Source: Butyrivibrio sp.
GTDB lineage: Bacteria; Bacillota; Clostridia; Lachnospirales; Lachnospiraceae
Reading direction: 5' to 3'
Length of the DNA stretch: 7,365 nt
Assembly: GCA_024688095.1 (NCBI GenBank)
Contig: JAILEJ010000160.1
Coordinates: 1 to 7,365 of the forward strand
Position numbers and translations under genes: made by a program. Below, one piece after another: positions 1 through 5,252 of this stretch (its first letter is position 1; each line of letters starts with the position of its first letter). Under the pieces are notes generated by a model, which was not told the origin of the DNA, did no database searches, and saw only the letters and a program-made list of their open reading frames with translations.

Positions 1-1
1 T

Positions 2-175
2 GAAAGAAAAGTTATAGAAGCTTATGATGTATGGAAAGAGAAAAAACTTTATGGAAAAGTATCAATGGGTGTTGTACGTACAACATATCTTATAGATGAA
101 GACGGTATTATTATAAAGGCGAATGATAAGGTAAAAGCTGCGGAGGATGCTGAGAATATGCTGTCAGAAGTCTAA
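2..175 (+). CDS. bcp: Bcp-type thioredoxin-dependent thiol peroxidase, 3' end only
   Basis: This is the C-terminal 57 residues of a gene whose start lies before the window; it ends with TAA at 173-175. The stretch MGVVRTTYLIDEDG followed by a short Lys/Ala-rich helix is typical of the last strand and helix of the Bcp/PrxQ branch of the peroxiredoxins (AhpC-TSA family). These cytoplasmic enzymes reduce hydrogen peroxide and organic hydroperoxides using thioredoxin. The arginine in the VVRTTY motif corresponds to the conserved arginine near the active site. The peroxidatic cysteine would be upstream and cannot be checked. The gene is separated from the next one by two terminator hairpins, so it is most likely the end of a different transcription unit. 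The family assignment is fairly firm from the C-terminal motif alone. Confidence 0.8.
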   Translation, partial: ERKVIEAYDVWKEKKLYGKVSMGVVRTTYLIDEDGIIIKANDKVKAAEDAENMLSEV

Positions 176-294
176 AAATGAATAAATTAAAAACATTATT
201 TGTGAAATAATTCTTTTAATTTAATCAATAACAATGGAAAAATTGGATATAATTGCTATTGAAGAAAAATGCATAATTGTATACTATAATACAA

Positions 295-371
295 ACAAAG
301 GCGTTTTGATACATTTATTGTATCAAAGCGCTTTATTTTTCCATTCAGAATATGTTGAAACAAAGGCGTTT
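295..371 (+). repeat. 12-nt direct repeat at the base of the two terminators
   Basis: ACAAAGGCGTTT occurs at 295-306 and 360-371, 65 nt apart. The matching 3' arms (AAAGCGCTTTAT and AAACGCTTTTAT) are also related. The 5' arm of the first hairpin could therefore pair with the 3' arm of the second over roughly 10 bp, giving one long alternative fold. Confidence 0.6.
298..341 (+). terminator. Strong rho-independent terminator, hairpin 1
   Basis: Arms 298-313 and 319-334 form a continuous 16-bp stem (two G-U pairs) around a 5-nt loop TTTAT, followed by ATTTTT. It lies about 120 nt after the peroxiredoxin stop, with no gene between, so it probably ends that transcript. The 5' side carries an A-rich run, so weak activity in the opposite direction is possible. 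Confidence 0.8.
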
Positions 372-395
372 CGGTTGTACCGAAACGCTTTTATT
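362..395 (+). terminator. Strong rho-independent terminator, hairpin 2
   Basis: Arms 362-375 and 379-392 form a 14-bp stem (one G-U pair) with a TGT loop, followed by a TTTTATTAT tail. It shares the base of its stem with hairpin 1: ACAAAGGCGTTT occurs at 295-306 and again at 360-371. The upper halves of the two stems differ. This looks like a duplicated or stacked terminator that insulates the downstream operon from the peroxiredoxin gene. Confidence 0.78.
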
Positions 396-441
396 ATATA
401 TTCACATTGTGGCAGAGGCCATTAATAAATAAGAATGTGGG

Positions 442-448
442 AAAGGAG
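442..448 (+). promoter_or_regulatory. Ribosome binding site AAAGGAG fixing the ATP-grasp start
   Basis: AAAGGAG lies 7 nt before the ATG at 456. The in-frame ATG at 435 would put this site inside the coding sequence and has no good site of its own, so 456 is the better start. Confidence 0.7.
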
Positions 449-455
449 TCGGGGC

Positions 456-1814
456 ATGATTACTTATATGGATATTTTTAACAGAGAAAAAAATGTTGAG
501 GACTTGGAAGTATATACTGGCGTGGGAGATGTAAATGAACAGCTTGCCCGATATGGAGTGAAATTTGGAATTTATAAAAATAATGAGTTCAAGGAACAGC
601 TTTTTCCATTTGATATGATTCCAAGAGTGATAGATGGAGAAGAGTTTCGGTATCTTGAAAAAGGTTTGAAACAGAGAGTAAAAGCTTTGAACCTATTTAT
701 TGATGATATTTATGGGGAAAAACATATTATCAAAGATAAGGTTATTCCAGAAGAATTTATTTATGCAGGAAGTGGCTATCTGTCTCAATGCGAGGGAATA
801 AAACCGCCCAAAGGTGTATACTCACATATTTCTGGAATAGATCTTGTCCAAAGCAAGGATGGAATCTGGTATGTGCTTGAGGATAATCTGCGTATACCAT
901 CCGGGGCATCGTATCCCATGATAGCCAGAGGAATATCAAGACGTAGTGCTCCAAATTTATTTGCCGGTAAGCATATTGAAGATAATAGGAATTATGCCCA
1001 GCTTCTTAGGAAAACAATGGATCATGTAAATATTGGAGGACATACGGTTATTCTTTCTCCGGGAAGATATAATGCAGCTTATTTTGAGCATTCTTATCTT
1101 GCAGAAAAAACAGGAGCACATCTTGTGACCGGTAAGGAGCTTATTGTAGAGAACGATAAACTGTACTTTATTGATTATTCTGGAAGAAAAGAGAGAGTTG
1201 GAGCAGTTTATCGACGCATTTCCGATGAGTATCTTGATCCAATGAATTTTAATAAAGAATCTGTAATAGGAATACCACATATTTTTGACATATACAGAAA
1301 AGGAAACGTCGCACTTATAAATGCACCGGGAAATGGAGTGGCTGATGATAAGGGAATATATTATTTTGTTCCTAAAATGATTAAATACTATCTTGGAGAA
1401 GAAGCGGTTTTGAATAATGCCCCAACGTTCCTTCCTTATTACGAAAAAGATATGAAATATGTGATGGATAATTTTGATGATCTTGTTATAAAGGATGTGG
1501 CTGAAGCTGGAGGATATGGAGTTGTATTTGGAAATAAACTCTCATCAGAAGAAAAAGTCAGATTCAAAGAAATGCTTAAAAATGAACCTAGAAGATTTAT
1601 AGCTCAAAATGTAATTGATTTTATAGATATAGATATTATGGACAATGGAAAGCTATTACCTAGAAAAGCTGATTTAAGAGCGTTTGTGCTTATGGCTGAG
1701 GAGCCAATGGTATGGAAAAGTGGTTTGACCAGATTTTCCAGAAATCCTGATTCGTTCATAGTTAATTCTTCTCAAGGAGGAGGTTTTAAAGACACATGGG
1801 TATTATCTCAATAG
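456..1814 (+). CDS. Circularly permuted ATP-grasp protein (COG2308 type)
   Basis: The predicted protein has 452 residues and no signal or membrane segment, so it is probably cytoplasmic. It matches the circularly permuted ATP-grasp family (CP_ATPgrasp, formerly DUF404/DUF407). These are expected to activate a carboxylate with ATP and join it to an amine. Visible hallmarks are an acidic E142-D143-N144 followed by RIPSG (146-150), as expected for the metal/ATP site. VIKDVAEAGGYG at about 344-355 is the phosphate-binding lysine and glycine loop. Near the end, PRKADLRAFV and GLTRF lead to the family signature NSSQGGGFKDTWVL, with K and D before W. Length is close to the usual 450-480. An upstream ATG at 435 would add seven residues but overlaps the ribosome binding site. 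The gene heads a tightly coupled operon and overlaps the alpha-E gene by 19 nt. The family is clear; the substrate is unknown. Confidence 0.92.
   Translation: MITYMDIFNREKNVEDLEVYTGVGDVNEQLARYGVKFGIYKNNEFKEQLFPFDMIPRVIDGEEFRYLEKGLKQRVKALNLFIDDIYGEKHIIKDKVIPEEFIYAGSGYLSQCEGIKPPKGVYSHISGIDLVQSKDGIWYVLEDNLRIPSGASYPMIARGISRRSAPNLFAGKHIEDNRNYAQLLRKTMDHVNIGGHTVILSPGRYNAAYFEHSYLAEKTGAHLVTGKELIVENDKLYFIDYSGRKERVGAVYRRISDEYLDPMNFNKESVIGIPHIFDIYRKGNVALINAPGNGVADDKGIYYFVPKMIKYYLGEEAVLNNAPTFLPYYEKDMKYVMDNFDDLVIKDVAEAGGYGVVFGNKLSSEEKVRFKEMLKNEPRRFIAQNVIDFIDIDIMDNGKLLPRKADLRAFVLMAEEPMVWKSGLTRFSRNPDSFIVNSSQGGGFKDTWVLSQ
1775..1783 (+). promoter_or_regulatory. Ribosome binding site for the alpha-E gene inside the ATP-grasp gene
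   Basis: AGGAGGAGG ends 12 nt before the ATG at 1796. It is encoded by the Gln-Gly-Gly-Gly codons of the conserved SSQGGG motif of the upstream protein, so these bases serve both protein sequence and initiation. Confidence 0.65.
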
Positions 1815-2467
1815 AAAACACAGACAAGTTGTTTTGGCTTGGAAGATATACTGAAAGAGTGTATTCAACCATAAAAATATTTGAAAATAGATTTGATTCA
1901 ATAATAGATATGGATGAATATGAGTATTCTGAATTTTGTAAACGGCAGGATATTCCTAATATATACAGCTCAAGGGAGGACTTTAGCCAAAAATATTGTT
2001 TTAGCCTGGATGATGAAAACTCTATTTTTTCAAATCTCATGAGAGCATATGACAATGCTATAGTACTGAGGGAAGAGATAGGAAGCGATACATTATCATA
2101 TATTCAGCTTGCTGTATATGCGATGAAAAAAGCAACTATATCAAAGGCACCTTTGATAGGGCTTCAGAAAGTTACAGATAATATTGCAGCTTTTTGGGGA
2201 CTTGCAGATGATGCTATAGATGAATCGCAGATTAGAAATATTATAAAAGTTGGAAAAATAGTAGAGAGAATAGATCTTTACGCAAGAATGAAAGAAGAAC
2301 CAGAGAAACTTAGACGAGAGGCAAAACGACTTTTAAACAGGATTGATAAAAGCGGGATGAGATATAATCACAAAATGCTTGCTCATGTTAATTATCTGGT
2401 ACAACTGGATGAGCTTCCGTATGGCAGTTTGATTGAGTCAATTGAAAATCTGGTAGGAGATGAATAG
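1796..2467 (+). CDS. Short alpha-E domain protein (DUF403 / COG2307 type)
   Basis: The 223-residue predicted helical protein lacks membrane segments. The N-terminus NTDKLFWLGRYTERV (residues 8-22) matches the start of alpha-E proteins. A second family block, FWGLADDAIDE followed by GKIVERIDLYAR, lies at about 133-164. The two Gly-x-x-x-Glu-Arg blocks (GRYTER, GKIVER) are the hallmark of the family. Alpha-E proteins are commonly around 300 residues. This one has only about 59 residues after the second block, so it is a compact version. The family has no established enzymatic activity; it is nearly always found beside CP-ATP-grasp and transglutaminase genes and is thought to act with them. The gene starts inside the ATP-grasp gene and its TAG stop shares one base with the GTG start of the next gene, indicating translational coupling. 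No frameshift is seen. Confidence 0.85.
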   Translation: MGIISIENTDKLFWLGRYTERVYSTIKIFENRFDSIIDMDEYEYSEFCKRQDIPNIYSSREDFSQKYCFSLDDENSIFSNLMRAYDNAIVLREEIGSDTLSYIQLAVYAMKKATISKAPLIGLQKVTDNIAAFWGLADDAIDESQIRNIIKVGKIVERIDLYARMKEEPEKLRREAKRLLNRIDKSGMRYNHKMLAHVNYLVQLDELPYGSLIESIENLVGDE

Positions 2468-3273
2468 TGAAAAGATTACGATTTCAGTATCATATGAAAT
2501 TGTCCTTCAGCAATAAGGTTTGTAACCACAGATTTACACTTAAATGTATTCCGCGTGATACTGATTCTCAGATAATAGAGAACTATTCAGTATCTGTATA
2601 TCCTGATCATATTAATAGTGAGAATATTGATTCTCATGGAAATATTACATTATTTGGTTATGCGGGAGAATATCATCAGAGCTTTGGCTTTGATTTGGAA
2701 GGCGTTGCAATTACAGGTCTTTCTGAATATGAGGGGGCAAAAGAATTACATAAGGTTGGAATGTATAGATATCAGACTCAAATTACAGAGCCGGGAGAGA
2801 AATTAAAGAGTTTTCATAAAGTTATCCTGTCATCAGAAAAAAATAGTAGTACAGATTCGACTGCACATCTGATAATGCAAAAGATATATGAGAAGCTTAC
2901 ATATAAGCAAGGTCTTACTGTTATGGAAACAACAGCAGAAGAGGTTTTGAATAAAGGTGGAGGTGTATGTCAGGATTATGCACATGTAATGTTAGCTATT
3001 TGCAGGATGGAGAAAATACCATGCAGGTATGTTACAGGAATGATGCTTGGAGAGGGAAGTTCTCATGCATGGGTTGAAGTATGGGATGATAACAAATGGA
3101 TAGGCTTTGACCCAACCAATAACAAAAGAGTAGATGATGAATACATTAAAATATCCAATGGTAGAGATTACAGTGACTGCCTTGTAAATCAGGGTATTTT
3201 TATTGGAAATGTTATTCAAAATCAAGAAATATCAGTATTTGTATATGAGGAAGTTAACGACAAAAATGATTAA
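2467..3273 (+). CDS. Transglutaminase-like protein with bacterial transglutaminase N-terminal domain
   Basis: The protein has 268 residues and starts with GTG, 7 nt after AGGAG (2455-2459). The start overlaps the preceding stop by one base. Residues 1 to about 90 form the beta-rich N-terminal domain seen in this class (Bact_transglu_N). The catalytic core spans about 130-220. The papain-like triad is intact: Cys168 in GGGVCQDYAH, His200 in SSHAWVEV and Asp215 in GFDPTNN. No signal peptide or membrane helix is visible, so it probably works in the cytoplasm. Proteins of this COG1305 subgroup are standard partners of CP-ATP-grasp and alpha-E proteins. By family it could be a peptidase, a deamidase or an acyl transferase; the sequence does not tell which. 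Its 3' end overlaps the next gene by 8 nt if that gene starts at 3266. Confidence 0.9.
   Translation: MKRLRFQYHMKLSFSNKVCNHRFTLKCIPRDTDSQIIENYSVSVYPDHINSENIDSHGNITLFGYAGEYHQSFGFDLEGVAITGLSEYEGAKELHKVGMYRYQTQITEPGEKLKSFHKVILSSEKNSSTDSTAHLIMQKIYEKLTYKQGLTVMETTAEEVLNKGGGVCQDYAHVMLAICRMEKIPCRYVTGMMLGEGSSHAWVEVWDDNKWIGFDPTNNKRVDDEYIKISNGRDYSDCLVNQGIFIGNVIQNQEISVFVYEEVNDKND
3247..3253 (+). promoter_or_regulatory. Probable ribosome binding site GAGGAAG for the first AstE/AspA gene
   Basis: GAGGAAG lies 12 nt before the ATG at 3266, inside the end of the transglutaminase gene. Earlier in-frame ATGs at 3203 and 3245 lack a good site and would add residues not expected for the family. Confidence 0.45.
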
Positions 3274-4213
3274 TCAGGTAGAAGATGTAGTAAGGATACC
3301 GCTTCCTGTAGGGGAAGAATTTTTTATAAAAAAACATCATATAGAATCCGCTGGGGACTATAAAAAGAAAAGAATCTGTATTGTTACTGGTATACATGGA
3401 GACGAGCTTGAAGGACAGTTTGTTTGTTATGAAGTTTCAAGGCGTATAAAGGAATTGGAAAGTGCCTTAGATGGAATTATAGATATTTATCCATCAATGA
3501 ATCCATTTGGAATGGATTCTGTAACAAGGGGAATACCGGCGTTTGATTTGGATATGAACAGGATTTTCCCCGGAAATTTTGAAGGTGATATGAATGAGTA
3601 TCTGGCAGCCAAAATTATTGAAGAACTAAAGGGTGCTGATTTAGTTATTGATATTCATGCTAGTAATATTTTTTTGACGGAAATTCCACAAATAAGAATT
3701 AATGAATTAGACCAGGATTCATTATTACCTATCGCTCTTAAATCTAATATGGATCTAATATGGATACATGGGGCGAGTACAGTACTTGAATCGACACTTG
3801 CATATTCTTTAAACAGTACCGGAACCAAAACTCTTGTAATAGAAATGGGAGTCGGAATGCGGATTACGAGAGATTATGGTATGCAATTAACGGATGGGAT
3901 TTTTTCAATGATGGCAGAGCTTGGGATATGGAATGCTATACCTCCATTATGCAAAAATCCAATGGTTTCGTATGATTCGCATGGAACAGAAGTATGCTAT
4001 CTTAATGCACCCTGCTCAGGTATTTATATAAAGGAAAAAGATCATGGATCACATGTTGATAAACATGAGCTAATTGGCAAAATTATCAGTCCTATGACAG
4101 GGACTATTCTTTCATATATAGAGGCACCGGAATCAGGAATATTGTTTACAGTGCGAGAATATCCTGTGGTTGAAGATGGTTCACTTATGGGAAGAATTTT
4201 AAAGGATAAATAG
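3266..4213 (+). CDS. AstE/AspA-family zinc hydrolase (M14-like), active-site intact
   Basis: From the ATG at 3266 the protein has 315 residues. It belongs to the succinylglutamate desuccinylase/aspartoacylase family, zinc enzymes of the carboxypeptidase fold that cut an amide bond next to a free carboxylate. The metal ligands are visible: His44 and Glu47 in GIHGDE, and His131 in DIHAS. Asn98-Arg99 in DMNRIFPG and Arg144 in PQIRIN fit substrate binding. Glu193 in VIEMGVG fits the catalytic glutamate. Residues from about 240 to the end form the usual C-terminal beta domain with a lipoyl-like look (SPMTGTI, APESGIL). Earlier starts at 3203 or 3245 are possible but would overlap the transglutaminase gene more. 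No arginine-catabolism (ast) genes are nearby, so the substrate is probably linked to the ATP-grasp product rather than succinylglutamate. That link is inferred from the operon. Confidence 0.88.
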   Translation: MINQVEDVVRIPLPVGEEFFIKKHHIESAGDYKKKRICIVTGIHGDELEGQFVCYEVSRRIKELESALDGIIDIYPSMNPFGMDSVTRGIPAFDLDMNRIFPGNFEGDMNEYLAAKIIEELKGADLVIDIHASNIFLTEIPQIRINELDQDSLLPIALKSNMDLIWIHGASTVLESTLAYSLNSTGTKTLVIEMGVGMRITRDYGMQLTDGIFSMMAELGIWNAIPPLCKNPMVSYDSHGTEVCYLNAPCSGIYIKEKDHGSHVDKHELIGKIISPMTGTILSYIEAPESGILFTVREYPVVEDGSLMGRILKDK

Positions 4214-4236
4214 ATATTATCGGAGAATAGTACTAT

Positions 4237-5172
4237 ATGAAAATTAATGAATTATATTCTTTTAAAGGATTATACAGAGATGATTTTCGCGTTCAGGGAT
4301 ATGAATTTGGTGAAGGTGAAAAAACCGTATGCATTGTTGGAAGCCTTAGAGGTAATGAATATCAACAAATTTATGTATGCAGTCAGATTATAGCAAGGCT
4401 TAAGGAAATAGAGGAACGAGGTGGAATTAAGAGAGGGATGAGTATTATGGTCATTCCATGTGCAAATCCATATTCTGTCAATATAAAAAAGCGATTCTGG
4501 AGTATCGATAATACTGACATAAACAGATTGTTTCCGGGATATGATAAGGGAGAAACAACTCAGAGAGTGGCAGCTGGAATATTTGAATGCATAAAAGACT
4601 ATAAATATGGTATCCAGTTTGCGTCATTCTATATGCCTGGATATTTTGTACCACATGTTAGAATGATGAAGACAGGAAATGAAAATGTGGAACTCGCAAG
4701 AAAATTTGGTCTTCCTTTTGTTGTATTGCACAGGCCAAGGCCTTTTGATACTGCAACCCTGAATTATAACTGGCAGATATGGAATACTGAAGCCTTTTCA
4801 ATTTATACTTCAAGCACAGAAAAGATAGAAACAGTAAGTGCGCGTCAGGGTGTAAATGCTGTTCTAAGATTTTTGTCAAAGGAGGGAATCATAGACAATA
4901 AGAATTCTGTAGGAGATAATTCGAGGGTTATTGAAAGTAGTAATTTTATAAATATAAGGGCGAGTAAAGCGGGATTTTTATCACCTTTATTAAGGGCCGG
5001 AGAAAAGGTACTTCAGGGGGAAATACTAGCGAATGTCACAAATCCATACACATCTGAGATACTGCAGACCGTTAAGGCTCCTTGCGATGGAATAATAGCT
5101 TTTTCTTACGATAGCCCACTGGCATATCAGAATACTGCTTTGTTTAAAATAATTCCCGATAAAAACATGTGA
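4237..5172 (+). CDS. AstE/AspA-family paralogue with degenerate active site (probable pseudoenzyme)
   Basis: This 311-residue protein begins 23 nt after its paralogue, with GGAGA 10 nt before the ATG. The fold matches the preceding protein from end to end, including the C-terminal beta domain (SKAGFLSPLLRAGEKV, about 240-260, then APCDGIIAF). The catalytic centre is altered. The expected HGxE reads R38-G-N-E41, so the first zinc histidine is Arg. The expected DIH is GIQ, so the third ligand is Gln127. The catalytic Glu position in VIEMG aligns with Tyr190 in FSIYTSS. By contrast Asn96-Arg97 (DINRLFPG) and Arg142 (VPHVRM) are kept. It therefore probably binds a related ligand or partner without zinc catalysis, perhaps pairing with its active neighbour. 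The alignment was made by eye. The reading frame is open and codon use looks normal, so it is not a decaying gene. Confidence 0.85.
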   Translation: MKINELYSFKGLYRDDFRVQGYEFGEGEKTVCIVGSLRGNEYQQIYVCSQIIARLKEIEERGGIKRGMSIMVIPCANPYSVNIKKRFWSIDNTDINRLFPGYDKGETTQRVAAGIFECIKDYKYGIQFASFYMPGYFVPHVRMMKTGNENVELARKFGLPFVVLHRPRPFDTATLNYNWQIWNTEAFSIYTSSTEKIETVSARQGVNAVLRFLSKEGIIDNKNSVGDNSRVIESSNFINIRASKAGFLSPLLRAGEKVLQGEILANVTNPYTSEILQTVKAPCDGIIAFSYDSPLAYQNTALFKIIPDKNM

Positions 5173-5186
5173 GTATAATATCTTAT

Positions 5187-5215
5187 TTGAACTAAACAGC
5201 ATTGCTATGTATAAT
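5187..5215 (+). promoter_or_regulatory. Sigma-A type promoter for the ABC-F gene
   Basis: TTGAAC (5187-5192) and TATAAT (5210-5215) are separated by exactly 17 nt, close to the housekeeping consensus. Transcription would begin near 5222, leaving about 30 nt of leader before the ATG at 5253. It separates the ABC-F gene from the operon upstream, although no strong terminator is seen in the 80-nt gap, so read-through is possible. Confidence 0.65.
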
Positions 5216-5252
5216 TGTAGTGTTTTTAATTAGAATTGGAGTAGCAAGCTAA

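Noticed and set aside
178..210. Ten-codon frame after the peroxiredoxin stop as a leader peptide
   Set aside because: It has no credible ribosome binding site and no run of regulatory codons, and it lies more than 80 nt before the hairpins.
195..211. ATTATTT-GTG-AAATAAT inverted repeat as a terminator
   Set aside because: The stem is seven A-T pairs only and would be unstable; the much stronger hairpins at 298 and 362 are the likely terminators.
259..290. Possible promoter TTGAAG...TATAAT upstream of hairpin 1
   Set aside because: The spacing is 20 nt (or 15 nt using TATACT at 280-285), and transcripts would start at the terminator itself; too weak to annotate.
234..425. 63-codon open frame between the peroxiredoxin and the ATP-grasp gene
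   Set aside because: It runs through both terminator hairpins, its ATG has no ribosome binding site, and the protein resembles nothing I recognise. The frame is explained by the hairpin sequence.
435..455. Upstream ATG at 435 as the ATP-grasp start
   Set aside because: The AAAGGAG site at 442-448 would then be inside the gene and correctly spaced for the ATG at 456; the extra residues MWERSRG look like translated ribosome binding site.
757..1280. Minus-strand open frames inside the ATP-grasp gene
   Set aside because: They are shadows of a well-supported + strand gene with full family motifs; no ribosome binding sites or recognisable domains.
3203..3265. Longer N-terminus of the first AstE/AspA protein starting at 3203 or 3245
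   Set aside because: It would overlap the transglutaminase gene by up to 71 nt, lacks a good ribosome binding site, and makes the protein longer than its 311-residue paralogue.
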